A stretch of DNA of 41,929 nucleotides. Origin: Betaproteobacteria bacterium. GTDB lineage: Bacteria; Pseudomonadota; Gammaproteobacteria; Burkholderiales; SG8-39. The notes under the pieces are model-generated. The model worked only from the letters and a program-made list of their open reading frames with translations, was not told the origin of the DNA and did not search any database. The stretch is from positions 1-41,929 of the forward strand of contig SHXF01000035.1 in the NCBI GenBank assembly GCA_009693435.1. Reading direction: 5' to 3'. Numbering within the stretch: the first letter of the stretch is position 1; each line of letters begins with the position of its first letter. Below, in pieces: positions 15,987-23,726 of this stretch. Position numbers and translations under genes: made by a program.

Positions 15987-16184
15987 CTAGCCGAATTACC
16001 GCAGCGCGAAGTGTTCGGACCGGTGCTGCACGTGGGGGTGCAGCCTTTCGGCAGCGAAGGCTACTCCGGAACCGGCCCCAAGGCGGGCGGTCCGCTTTTC
16101 CTACATCGCTTCGCGGTGGAACGCACCCGTACCTTCAATATTGCCGCGATGGGCGGCAAAACCGAGTTGCCGTCGGGCGAGTGA
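15987..16184 (+). pseudogene. putA: PutA (proline dehydrogenase/P5C dehydrogenase) C-terminal remnant with internal deletion
   Basis: The frame reads REVFGPVLHVGVQPFGSEG, then SGTGPKAGGPLFLHRF and ERTRTFNIAAMGG. EVFGPVLHV and VGVQPFGxxGxSGTGPKAGGP are both hallmarks of the P5C dehydrogenase end of PutA but are normally separated by some 50-60 residues. Here they are joined in frame. Nothing of the preceding thousand residues is present. The remnant lies between the DUF433 module and a cinA-like gene and has no start signal. Confidence 0.75.
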
Positions 16185-16280
16185 GGGGCGCGGGAGGAGG
16201 CTCGCTGCGGCGAACCATGCTTGCGTCGCGGCCATGCACGACGTTTAATCATCGGACATTCACCCTAGAGGACACCAACC

Positions 16281-16769
16281 ATGCAAGATCTCCTGCCGCT
16301 CGCACAACAGGTCGGCGCGCTGCTGAAGCAACGCGGCGAAACCATCGCCATCGCCGAATCGTCCGCCGGCGGACTGATATCCGCGGCCTTGCTCGCCGTA
16401 CCCGGCGCCTCGGCCTACTTTCTCGGCGGCGCTGTTGTCTATACGCGCAAAGCGCGCAGCGTGCTGCTGGCGATCCCGGACGCGACGCTAGCCGGCATGC
16501 GCCCCTCCACCGAACCCTATGCGCTGCTGCTGGCGCAGAGCGCGCGCGAGCGCTTCGGCACGACCTGGGGACTGGCCGAGACCGGCGCAACCGGACCGGC
16601 CGGCAACCGCTATGGCGACGCTGCAGGCCATGCCTGCCTCGCCATAGCCGGCCCCGTCGATCAGGCCGTCACCCTGGAGACCGCAAGCGGCGAGCGCTAC
16701 GCGAACATGCAGGCTTTCGCGCTGCGGGCGCTGCAACTGCTGGCGCAGGGTCTGGCCGAGCGAGCATGA
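16281..16769 (+). CDS. pncC: CinA C-terminal domain amidase (nicotinamide-nucleotide amidohydrolase, PncC type)
   Basis: The 162-aa protein is the stand-alone CinA-C domain: TIAIAESSAGGLISAALLAVPGASAYFLGGAVVYT (residues 20-55) with the nucleophilic Ser region AESxxGG, then GLAETGATGP. Such proteins deamidate nicotinamide mononucleotide to nicotinate mononucleotide in NAD recycling. The length and start (MQDLLPLAQQVGALLKQ) are normal. The sequence AESSAGG, where AESCTGG is usual, is a common variant. It is not in an operon with neighbours. Confidence 0.88.
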   Translation: MQDLLPLAQQVGALLKQRGETIAIAESSAGGLISAALLAVPGASAYFLGGAVVYTRKARSVLLAIPDATLAGMRPSTEPYALLLAQSARERFGTTWGLAETGATGPAGNRYGDAAGHACLAIAGPVDQAVTLETASGERYANMQAFALRALQLLAQGLAERA

Positions 16770-16848
16770 GTCAGGTGGCTTGTGACTTGGGTGTGCGACG
16801 GGATGTCGGCAACGGCCGGTATCGAGCGGGTTGAATGGCCGGTATCGA

Positions 16849-16874
16849 CCCTTATGCAAAGCTTTACATAAGGG
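16849..16874. terminator. 26-bp near-perfect palindrome between convergent genes
   Basis: CCCTTATG and CATAAGGG are 8-bp arms enclosing CAAAGCTTTA, itself centred on AAAGCTTT, so almost the whole 26 bp is self-complementary. It lies between the convergent cinA-like and parE-like genes. No T-run follows on either strand, so a bidirectional stem terminator is plausible but a protein-binding site is also possible. The preceding CGGCCGGTATCGA / TGGCCGGTATCGA is a direct repeat. Confidence 0.5.
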
Positions 16875-16934
16875 CCGGCAGCAGACCCTCGCGACAGCGA
16901 CATCGTTGTTGTCGAAACCAAGGGGGGTCGCACC

Positions 16935-17246
16935 TCATTCAAATTTCTGATCGGATTCGAGTACCGCAGGCAGATTACGGGCGCCATGCAAGACCCTCTC
17001 AATTCGCACCGTGCCATCAATCGCGCGGAAGAAAATCACATAGCGGCCTAACGCCGCCATCCGCAGGCCGGGAGCCAAATCCTCGCGGCCAGGGTAGCCC
17101 AACGGTGCATTGCCGATGCGCTTGCACTGCTCTATCAGTTTGCCCACAAAACGCCGAGCGTTAGCGCGGCTGTCTTTGGCGATGTGATCGCCGATGTCAA
17201 GAAGGTCTTGCCGAGACCTCGGCGAGAAGGTGACCGCTGCCATCAA
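16935..17246 (-). CDS. ParE/RelE-superfamily toxin
   Basis: The 103-aa protein has the ParE pattern: VTFSPRSRQDLLDIGDHIAKDS at the N-terminus, a basic helix with FVGKLIEQC, PLGYPGREDLAPGLR, and the terminal strand YVIFFRAIDGTVRIERVLHGARN. ParE toxins usually poison DNA gyrase, while RelE members cut mRNA on the ribosome. The RxxxPGR/DL features favour ParE. The ATG overlaps the stop of the upstream antitoxin (ATGA), the classical type II arrangement. The pair looks complete. Confidence 0.87.
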   Translation of the reverse strand: MMAAVTFSPRSRQDLLDIGDHIAKDSRANARRFVGKLIEQCKRIGNAPLGYPGREDLAPGLRMAALGRYVIFFRAIDGTVRIERVLHGARNLPAVLESDQKFE

Positions 17247-17557
17247 GCCTTGTGCTTGCCGCCGCGCTTGGTGGTGAGCTTACTGCCGGGTTCGGCATAG
17301 CGGGCATTCAGCTCGGCGAACACATGATCGGCCGCAACGGCCGGGCCGCTGTCGATACCTTCCTGTATGGACTGCCGTAAGTCGGCATTCAGCCGTTTCA
17401 GCATGGCCGCATAGACGTGAGGCGACAACAGGTAGGCGGCCGGCCGGTTGTGATTCAGCACCGCCACGGGTTCGGAACCGGCCTGTTCGAGAACGGCGCT
17501 GGGGCTGCGTTTAAGTTCGGTGATGCTCACCGAGCGGGAAGCGAGAACCTGTTCCAT
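17243..17557 (-). CDS. Phd/YefM-family antitoxin
   Basis: The 104-aa protein opens with MEQVLASRSVSITELKRSPSAVLEQAG and then VAVLNHNRPAAYLLSP, the Phd/YefM DNA-binding fold. The tail (from about residue 50, basic at its end) would wrap the toxin. ATG 17557 follows GAGG at a good distance; TTG 17575 is a weaker upstream alternative. It is first in a two-gene operon with the ParE-like toxin. Autoregulation is expected for the family, but I could not pick an operator with confidence. Confidence 0.87.
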   Translation of the reverse strand: MEQVLASRSVSITELKRSPSAVLEQAGSEPVAVLNHNRPAAYLLSPHVYAAMLKRLNADLRQSIQEGIDSGPAVAADHVFAELNARYAEPGSKLTTKRGGKHKA

Positions 17558-17669
17558 GACGTGCCTCAGTATCAAACCAAAATAGGTGCTTTATTGTGGT
17601 CGATATTAGGCATGAAGACAAGTGCTGCAAGATGGCGGCTATCTCGGCACCCCCTGGCGTGCTGCAGCG

Positions 17670-18368
17670 CTACGCCCTGGCGAATTTTCCGCGGCCGAAC
17701 AGACGGTCCTTGTCTTCGGCAGATGCCGTATCGCGGCTCGACTGGATCGCGTCCACCTTGACGAGCGCCGCCTTGACCGCAGGCCGCGCAGCAATCACGT
17801 CGAACCACTTGCCGACGTTCGGAAAATCCTTCCAGCTGATACCCATGACTTCGTGGGTGCGCGTCCAGGGGAAAGTGGCGACATCGGCGATCGAGTAGGC
17901 GGCGCCACCCAGGTAGGGCGAACTTCCCAGCCGCTGGTCCAGCACTTCATAGAGACGTCGCACTTCGGTCAGGAAACGGCTCGCGGCATAGTCATTTCCC
18001 GCCGGCGCGAAGCGCTTGAAGTGAAACGTCTGGCCGAAGGCCGGGCCGACACCGGTCAGCTGGATCATCAGCCACTGGATCACTTCATAGCGCGCCGCGG
18101 TCTCCGTCGGCAACAGCTTGCCGGACTTCTCGGCAAGATACATCAGGATCGCGCCCGATTCGAACACGGTATAGGGCTGTCCGCCCGGACCTTCGTGATC
18201 CACTATCGCCGGAATCTTGCTGTTGGGATTGATCTTGACGAATTCGGGCTTGAACTGATCGCCCTTCCACACATCCACGTTGTGCACGCGGTAAGGCAGC
18301 GCGAGTTCTTCCAGGGCGATGAAAATCTTCTGCACGTTGGGGCTGGTCAGTGCGTACAAGTCGATCAT
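17670..18368 (-). CDS. Glutathione S-transferase (YfcG/YghU-like)
   Basis: The 232-aa protein has a thioredoxin-like N-terminal domain (IDLYALTSPNVQKIFIALEELALPYRVHNVDVWKG, then NPNSKIPAIVD and TVFESGAILMYLAEK, the ES pair binding the glutathione gamma-glutamyl group). An all-helical C-terminal domain with the SIADVATFPW capping motif follows. The TSPN active-site segment is that of the disulfide-reductase-like YfcG/YghU group. ATG 18368 follows AAAGGAG. It is cytosolic and monocistronic as far as visible. Its substrate is unknown. Confidence 0.9.
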   Translation of the reverse strand: MIDLYALTSPNVQKIFIALEELALPYRVHNVDVWKGDQFKPEFVKINPNSKIPAIVDHEGPGGQPYTVFESGAILMYLAEKSGKLLPTETAARYEVIQWLMIQLTGVGPAFGQTFHFKRFAPAGNDYAASRFLTEVRRLYEVLDQRLGSSPYLGGAAYSIADVATFPWTRTHEVMGISWKDFPNVGKWFDVIAARPAVKAALVKVDAIQSSRDTASAEDKDRLFGRGKFARA

Positions 18369-18472
18369 GTGGAGCTCCTTTGGAAATTCAGCGCGGGACC
18401 GCGCAGACGGCGGCATTATGAATCAAAGCCCGGCAGACCGGCGGCAACCCGGCTGCGTCTACTGCCTGACTA

Positions 18473-19105
18473 TCAGCACTTGCCATAGGTCCGTTCCGGC
18501 GCCAGCGGCGTGGGCTTCACGCCCAGGGCGCGCGTGACCAGCGTGCCGTTGATGTAAAAGCCCGCGGTCATGGTCAGTTCCACGATTTCCTGCGGCGAGG
18601 AGAAGCGCTGCAGCGCCGCGAAAGTCGCATCGTTCACGCTGGCGGGGCTCGCCATGCCGTCGGCGTACGAGAGGATGGCCTGCTGGTGATCGTCGAACAG
18701 TCCGCGGCTCTGCGGCCACGCCCTGATGCCGTTCACCTGCTCGCCCGTCATTCCGCAACTCACCGCCATCGGGCTGTGCGCCGCGAACTCGTACTCGCCC
18801 TGAAACAGATGCGTGACGCGCAGGATGATGAGTTCGCGGTGCACGCGCGCCACGCTGGCCGCGCCGCGTATGGCGAAGGCCAGATCGGTGTAGGGCTTGA
18901 ACAGGCGCGGCGCGTTGCCGAGGGTGCGATGCATGTGGGTCGGCTCGGAGCCGCGCTTGCGGATGCCGTCGAACAAGGGCGCGAGGATGGGGTCCGGAGT
19001 ATCAGGCGGGACCGCGGCAATCCGGGCAATCTCCTGACCCGCGGACGGTCCGGCGATCGCGGCGAGTAAAGCGAATGCGGCGAGAGAAGTTCTTGATATC
19101 GACAT
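18473..19105 (-). CDS. Secreted carboxymuconolactone decarboxylase/AhpD-like protein
   Basis: The 210-aa protein carries a signal peptide (MSISRTSLAAFALLAAIAGPSAG) followed by a CMD/AhpD-like helical domain: LARPLFDG-like start, RVHRELIILRVTHLFQGEYEFAAHSPMAVSCGMTGEQVNGIRAW, then ILSYADGMA and EIVELTMTAGFYIN. The paired redox Cys (CxxC) of AhpD is absent: one Cys (VSCGM) sits at that level. A catalytic peroxidase role is therefore doubtful and a lactone decarboxylase or binding role is possible. ATG 19105 follows GAAGGTGGA. It is last in the minus-strand catabolic gene set, 78 bp behind a Bug gene. Confidence 0.78.
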   Translation of the reverse strand: MSISRTSLAAFALLAAIAGPSAGQEIARIAAVPPDTPDPILAPLFDGIRKRGSEPTHMHRTLGNAPRLFKPYTDLAFAIRGAASVARVHRELIILRVTHLFQGEYEFAAHSPMAVSCGMTGEQVNGIRAWPQSRGLFDDHQQAILSYADGMASPASVNDATFAALQRFSSPQEIVELTMTAGFYINGTLVTRALGVKPTPLAPERTYGKC

Positions 19106-19183
19106 GATGAGTTCCACCTTCAGTGCCGGATTAGTGCAGCCCCGGGAGGAAAGCCGCGAACCTCACCGCACCACCTGCGCGCT

Positions 19184-20152
19184 TTACTGCGGCTGTATGC
19201 CCGCGGCTTTCACCACCTTCCCCCATTTATCCACCTCTGCCGCCATGATCCTGCCCATTTCGGCGGCCGAGGTCGGATTGCTGTCCAGCCCGGCGCGGCC
19301 GAGGCTGTCGCGCACCTCGGGCAGGTTCACTATCGTGCGCAGTTCGCCGGAGAGCAGGTTGACCGTCGCATCCGGCGTGCCGGCCGGCGCCAGCAGCCCG
19401 AACCAGATATTGACTTCGTAACCGGGCAAGGACTCGCTCACCGTCGGCAGGTCCTTGAACTGCGCGAGACGCTGGCGCTCGGGCACCGCAATCGCCCGTA
19501 TCTTGTCTGCGCGGAACAGCGGGATGGCCGAATTGATCGCCCCAATAATGAGGTGCACTTCGCCCGACATCAGGTCGGTCAGCATCGCCGCTGCGCCTTT
19601 GTACGGCACCTGGACCATTTTGGTATCCGACATGTTCATCAGCAGTTCCACCGCCATGTGATGCGGCGAGCCGATGCCGGGTGTCGCATAGGAAAGCTTG
19701 CCGGGATTGGCCTTTGCATAGGCGATGAGCTCGTTGATCGATCTGACCGGCAGATTGTTGGTGACGACAACCACCATCGGCACGGTGGCGCCGATGCCCA
19801 CCGGCACAAAGCTCTTGAGCACGTCGAAAGGCAGTGATTTCGACATCGACGGCAGCATCGGCAGGCCGCTCTGCGCAACCAGCAGCGTGTGACCATCGGG
19901 CGCGCTCTTCGCGACAAACTCGGCGGCGATGTTGCCGCTCGCACCCGGTTTGATTTCGACGATCACCGGCTGGCCGAGCCGCTCGCGCATTTTCTCGCCC
20001 ACTGCACGGCCAAACAATTCATTCCCTCCGCCCGGACCGAAAGCCACGATGATGCGCATCGGCTTGCTGGGAAAACCCTGAGCGAATAACGGCGGGGTGG
20101 CGGCACACAGCATGGCGCCGGCCATCAGTGCAGGGAACAGGCATTTCTTCAC
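19184..20152 (-). CDS. Bug-family TTT periplasmic solute receptor
   Basis: The 322-aa protein has a signal peptide (cleavage near LFA at 22-24), then FPSKPMRIIVAFGPGGGNE, QPVIVEIKPGASGNIAAEF and PDGHTLL. The start is GTG, supported by AAGGAG seven bases upstream. The binding-loop glycine run GPGGGNELFG differs from the usual GGxxD, since the Asp that often contacts the ligand is Glu here. It lies 27 bp downstream of an MmgE/PrpD gene, so it is in the same operon, and it is the second Bug gene in that set. Confidence 0.93.
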   Translation of the reverse strand: MKKCLFPALMAGAMLCAATPPLFAQGFPSKPMRIIVAFGPGGGNELFGRAVGEKMRERLGQPVIVEIKPGASGNIAAEFVAKSAPDGHTLLVAQSGLPMLPSMSKSLPFDVLKSFVPVGIGATVPMVVVVTNNLPVRSINELIAYAKANPGKLSYATPGIGSPHHMAVELLMNMSDTKMVQVPYKGAAAMLTDLMSGEVHLIIGAINSAIPLFRADKIRAIAVPERQRLAQFKDLPTVSESLPGYEVNIWFGLLAPAGTPDATVNLLSGELRTIVNLPEVRDSLGRAGLDSNPTSAAEMGRIMAAEVDKWGKVVKAAGIQPQ

Positions 20153-20179
20153 AGGGACTCCTTCCTCGATGCTGGCAAT

Positions 20180-21547
20180 CTAATCCGGCCGGCCGCGCAA
20201 GAGAAGCGGTATCAGCACCCTGACATCCTCGAGCGTCTCCAGCTTGCCTACCAGCGATATTATTTCTTCCACATCAGCTCGTGGCCAGGGTTGTTCGGCG
20301 AATGCGACGCACTCCCAGAACCGCTCCATGTGCTCTGCTTCGGAGAGCGGATTGGGCGGCACGCCGGCGGGCACATCAACCGTCTTGCGGAGCACCCTGC
20401 CGTCTCTGGTGGTGAGTTCCATGTCCATGGCCAGCATCCCGCGCCGCTCGAATGCCGCATCCGCCTGCGTATGCACCCGCTTTGTGAAGGCCATGAGCCG
20501 CGGATCGGTCACCAGATCGGGCTCGAAGTGCTGCAACCGTGAGCTCTTTCTGAGGAACGCATTGGCCACGCAGTAGCGGATGTTGAACTGCGCGTTGACC
20601 GTCGGATTTTCGCCGATTACGAACGGGTGCCCGCCCATTCTGAATGTCTGCGGGGCCACCGTGATCGCAATCTTTTCCACATCGTCCGGGCCGACGCCCT
20701 CCGCGACAAACTCGAGCGCGGCCTGCGTGCTGGCCAGTGTGCTGCCGGAACTCGGCCACTTCTTGAACACCGTGTTCGCCAGTTCGTAGCGCTCACCCAG
20801 ATCCGCGGCAACACGATGCGTGTCCTCCCGGTTCTTCGCATACAGCGCGAAGTAGCCGTGCATGCCTTCCAGAAAATTGTGCGGGCCGGTGATGCCTCTT
20901 TGCGCGAGTTGCGCGCTGACGATCCCGCCCTCGGTGGCGAAGCCCTGGATGAACCGGACCGCGAGCGCGCCGTCGATATTGCTCTGGAAGCTGCCGCCGG
21001 AGCGATTGAGCGCGAGGCCGAGCGCGTCCAGCATCTGTTTGGGATTGAGCCTGAGCATCCTGCCCGCGACGGCAGCCGTGGCGAAGACGCTGCATACGCC
21101 CACCGGATCGAAGCTGCCATAGACCGATATGGAATTGATCCGGGCTGCGACCTCGGTTCCCAGCACCAACGCCGTCAGAAAATCCTTCCCGCTGCATCCG
21201 CCCGCCCGTTCGGCCATCGCGAGAGCCGTCGGCACGGAAGACGCGCCGATGTGGATGCCGGGCGTCATCACATCGTCGAAGTCGAGCGCACGGGCCATGA
21301 CACTGTTGGCGAAGGCCGCGTTGTGCGCGGGCACGGCGCCACCGTGCACCAGCAATGTCGCCTCTTTCGCGCCGCCCCATTGCCGGACCAGTTCCACGAC
21401 TTCATGGCACCCGTCGCTGTCGGCGCCGGCCAGGGTGGTGCCTAGGTTGGTCAGGATCACGTTTTTCAGCAACTGGACGTGCTCGCCGGGAAGCGCGCCG
21501 TACTGGGTCGTTGAAACAAACTCCGCGAGTTTCCGTTCCGGTTCCAA
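20180..21547 (-). CDS. MmgE/PrpD-family protein
   Basis: The 455-aa protein matches the MmgE/PrpD (2-methylcitrate dehydratase/aconitate decarboxylase) fold. It has NLGTTLAGADSDGCHEVVELV at the N-terminus, NAAFANSVMARALDFDDVM (residues 75-95), GIHIGASSVPTALAMAE, LALNRSGGSFQ and a lid-domain region near IAITVAPQTFRMGGHPF. The family dehydrates or decarboxylates tricarboxylates such as methylcitrate or cis-aconitate. Placement with Bug receptors fits a tricarboxylate-like substrate. The start is TTG with AAGGGG upstream; no better ATG exists near the homologous start. Confidence 0.88.
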   Translation of the reverse strand: MEPERKLAEFVSTTQYGALPGEHVQLLKNVILTNLGTTLAGADSDGCHEVVELVRQWGGAKEATLLVHGGAVPAHNAAFANSVMARALDFDDVMTPGIHIGASSVPTALAMAERAGGCSGKDFLTALVLGTEVAARINSISVYGSFDPVGVCSVFATAAVAGRMLRLNPKQMLDALGLALNRSGGSFQSNIDGALAVRFIQGFATEGGIVSAQLAQRGITGPHNFLEGMHGYFALYAKNREDTHRVAADLGERYELANTVFKKWPSSGSTLASTQAALEFVAEGVGPDDVEKIAITVAPQTFRMGGHPFVIGENPTVNAQFNIRYCVANAFLRKSSRLQHFEPDLVTDPRLMAFTKRVHTQADAAFERRGMLAMDMELTTRDGRVLRKTVDVPAGVPPNPLSEAEHMERFWECVAFAEQPWPRADVEEIISLVGKLETLEDVRVLIPLLLRGRPD

Positions 21548-21587
21548 GGTGCCCCTTCTGAAATGGGTCGCGACTGCGAACCTGCGC

Positions 21588-21639
21588 AGCTAGTTCCCGC
21601 CGCTAGTCCCCGCCGCTAGTCCCAGCCGCTAGTCCCGTA
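21588..21639. repeat. Four-unit 13-bp tandem repeat overlapping a stop codon
   Basis: Four 13-bp units (consensus CGCTAGTCCCNGC) run from the intergenic gap into the end of the ornithine-cyclodeaminase-family gene. Each carries the minus-strand TAG, so the stop codon of that gene is effectively repeated four times. It looks like a 3'-end segment amplified outward by slippage. Confidence 0.88.
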
Positions 21640-22723
21640 TGTTCTGCAGAAACGGTTCCGTCGGCATCGGCAATCCCAGGCCCGCCTCTTTCGCCAGGGT
21701 ATAGGCCCTGCCCGCCACCGCGGCAAACTGAAACCCCAGCAGGCCGAGATTGTGGAAGAACGTGATCTGTTGCGGCGAGGTGCGCCGCTTCGAGGCGTCG
21801 TTCAGAATGTCGATCAGCGCGGGATATTTCAGGAAATCGACGTTGCTGACTTTTTGTTTTGGAATGCGCGCTATCTCCTCGGGCGTGCCTATCATCCAGG
21901 TTGCCCATCCATAGTACTTGCGCTCCGCCTGTTCATCCGCGCCGGCGCCCAGGGTTTCGGTGCCGACCTGCACGATGCGATCGCAGCGTTCGACCACGTC
22001 CCAGGCGAACTCGCGCGAACTGAGGTTGGCGAGATGCATGCCGGGCTCGATCCACGAGGGATCGGTCACGACGACGTTGGTGGCATCGGTACAGGTGGTG
22101 ACGATGTCCGAGCCGCGGACCACGGACTCGGGGCCGTCATGGCACTCCACCGGGATGCCCAGTTCCCGGCTCATTTGTTCCGCGAAAGCCTCGCGGTTTG
22201 CCTTGGTGGGGCTGTAGACCTTGACCCTGGACAGGTCGCGCACCTCGCGGAAGCATTCGAGGTAGGCGCGCGCCATGCCACCCGAACCCAGCACGCCCAC
22301 GACCGATGCGTTCTCGCGCGCCAGGTACTTCACGCCCAGGGCCGCCCCGGCCGCCACGCGCAGGTGATGCAGCGCGCCGTCGTTGATGATGGCGAGCGGT
22401 TCGCCGTTATGGGTGCTGAACACGAACATGAAGCCGCTGAAGGTGCCGGGCTGAACACAGTGCACCTCCTCCGTTCCTGCCTTCGTCCAGGTGACGATGT
22501 CCGACTTCATGCGCGACACCGCGAAACCCCAGGGCTCGATCGCGCCGTCCATGGTCGCCCAGCGGTGATAACTGTCGGCGCTCTCGCAAGGCGTGAACAT
22601 GTCGGTGCGCGGCCGGGAGATCGCCCGACCGTCGGCCAGCACGTGGAAGGCGTCTTCCAGCGCCTGGATGCAGTTCTTCGGCGTGAGGAGCTTTGCGACG
22701 TCGCTATTGCTCAGATAAATCAT
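21629..22723 (-). CDS. Ornithine cyclodeaminase/mu-crystallin family protein
   Basis: The 364-aa protein begins MIYLSNSDVAKLL and shows the family layout. There is a substrate domain with SRPRTDMFTP and WGFAVSRMKSDI, and a Rossmann domain with VVGVLGSGGMARAYLECF. DIVTTCTDAT and GMHLANLSSREFAWDVV follow. Members deaminate ornithine or reduce cyclic imines and keto acids using NAD(P)H. The segments MFVFSTHNGEPLAIINDGALHHLRVAAGAALG match the catalytic lysine/aspartate region only loosely, so the reaction is unassigned. ATG 22723 is preferred over 22759 because homology starts there. It sits between MmgE/PrpD and class II aldolase genes. Confidence 0.87.
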   Translation of the reverse strand: MIYLSNSDVAKLLTPKNCIQALEDAFHVLADGRAISRPRTDMFTPCESADSYHRWATMDGAIEPWGFAVSRMKSDIVTWTKAGTEEVHCVQPGTFSGFMFVFSTHNGEPLAIINDGALHHLRVAAGAALGVKYLARENASVVGVLGSGGMARAYLECFREVRDLSRVKVYSPTKANREAFAEQMSRELGIPVECHDGPESVVRGSDIVTTCTDATNVVVTDPSWIEPGMHLANLSSREFAWDVVERCDRIVQVGTETLGAGADEQAERKYYGWATWMIGTPEEIARIPKQKVSNVDFLKYPALIDILNDASKRRTSPQQITFFHNLGLLGFQFAAVAGRAYTLAKEAGLGLPMPTEPFLQNIRD

Positions 22724-22818
22724 GTCGGGAAATCTCCGAGATTGAATACCAGGAAACACTGAACAAATGTCTCTTTCTGAATAATGCCAATTGCGTTTCC
22801 TCTGACGTGGGGGATATA

Positions 22819-22839
22819 CAAGGGGGCGTTGCCCCCTTG
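22819..22839. terminator. Perfect 9-bp stem hairpin with T-rich flank
   Basis: CAAGGGGGC, a GTT loop and GCCCCCTTG form a perfect 9-bp stem. On the plus strand it is followed by TTCAATACTTTTTTC, the form of a Rho-independent terminator, but no plus-strand gene precedes it. On the minus strand it lies 14 bp beyond the aldolase stop without a T-run. It may attenuate transcription into the downstream genes or stabilise the upstream mRNA. Confidence 0.55.
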
Positions 22840-22852
22840 TTCAATACTTTTT

Positions 22853-23635
22853 TCATTTTTTGTAACCGGGGTCTTCCCGCTCCTGCTTGCGCAGCAGCGC
22901 CGCCCAGGCCTGCTGGCCTTCGGGGATGAAACCTTTCTTGCCGAATATCTTCGCGCCCTGAGCGATGCTCTTGTCGATCACCGCCTGTGAAATGGGAAAC
23001 AGGCTGCTGCCCGCCTGGGCCGCCACCTGCATGCGGCACGCCCGCTCGAGCTGATACATCAGCACGAATGCCTCGCCCATCGTCTCGCCACAGGTGAGGG
23101 TGCCGTGATTGCGCAGGATCATGGCCTTCCTGTCGCCGATGTTGCGCTTCAAACTGTGCTTTTCTTCCTCGTCGATCGCCACGCCTTCGTAGTCGTGGTA
23201 GCAGAGCCTGCTCCAGATCACCAGGGCATGCACGGAGGCGGGCAACAATCCGTGCTCCTGCATGGAAACGGCACACCCGTCGCGCGTGTGCAAATGAATC
23301 ACGCAGTTCACCTCGGGACGCGCCTCGAGAATGGCGGCGTGTATGACCAGCACCGCGGGGTTGATGGGATAGGGGCTGTCACTCAGCAATTTTCCCTGTA
23401 TGTCGGTCTTCACCAGCGACGATGCGGTGATTTCCTCGAACAGCTCCCCGAAGGGATTGATCAGAAACTGCTCCGGATGCCCGGGCACGCGATGGGAGAT
23501 GTGATTGGAAATCAGATCCGACCAACCCATCTTGTCGGCGAGCCGGTAGGCGGCGGCAAGTTCCACCCGCGCCGCCCATTCCGCTTCCGGCATGCCCGTC
23601 GCCGGTGCGACTTTCTGCAATTGCGCGCTGGTCAT
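22853..23635 (-). CDS. Class II aldolase/adducin family protein
   Basis: The 260-aa protein has the zinc site of the fuculose-phosphate-aldolase-like family: VIHLHTRDG with His114 and His116, and LRNHGTLTCG with His177. DLISNHISHRVPG and FLINPFGELFEEIT lie in the N-terminal half. Members perform retro-aldol cleavage or decarboxylation of hydroxy-keto acids. A sugar phosphate is not implied by this genetic context. AAGGAGGAA precedes the ATG. It is third in the minus-strand set led by the Bug gene at 24643-25626, after the TauD-like dioxygenase. Confidence 0.88.
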   Translation of the reverse strand: MTSAQLQKVAPATGMPEAEWAARVELAAAYRLADKMGWSDLISNHISHRVPGHPEQFLINPFGELFEEITASSLVKTDIQGKLLSDSPYPINPAVLVIHAAILEARPEVNCVIHLHTRDGCAVSMQEHGLLPASVHALVIWSRLCYHDYEGVAIDEEEKHSLKRNIGDRKAMILRNHGTLTCGETMGEAFVLMYQLERACRMQVAAQAGSSLFPISQAVIDKSIAQGAKIFGKKGFIPEGQQAWAALLRKQEREDPGYKK

Positions 23636-23653
23636 CGGGTTCCTCCTTGGCTA

Positions 23654-23717
23654 TACGAAAGAGACAGATCGCGAAAGAGACAGATCGCGAATGAGACAGA
23701 CTGCAAACAAGACAGAC
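23654..23717. repeat. Four-unit 16-bp tandem repeat (cgcgaaagagacagat)
   Basis: Four 16-bp units with consensus CGCGAAAGAGACAGAT lie between the class II aldolase gene and the dioxygenase gene. They run from just upstream of the aldolase ribosome site, and the last unit is degenerate. Being inside a probable operon, the repeat would be transcribed. Confidence 0.87.
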
Positions 23718-23726
23718 CGGACCGAT

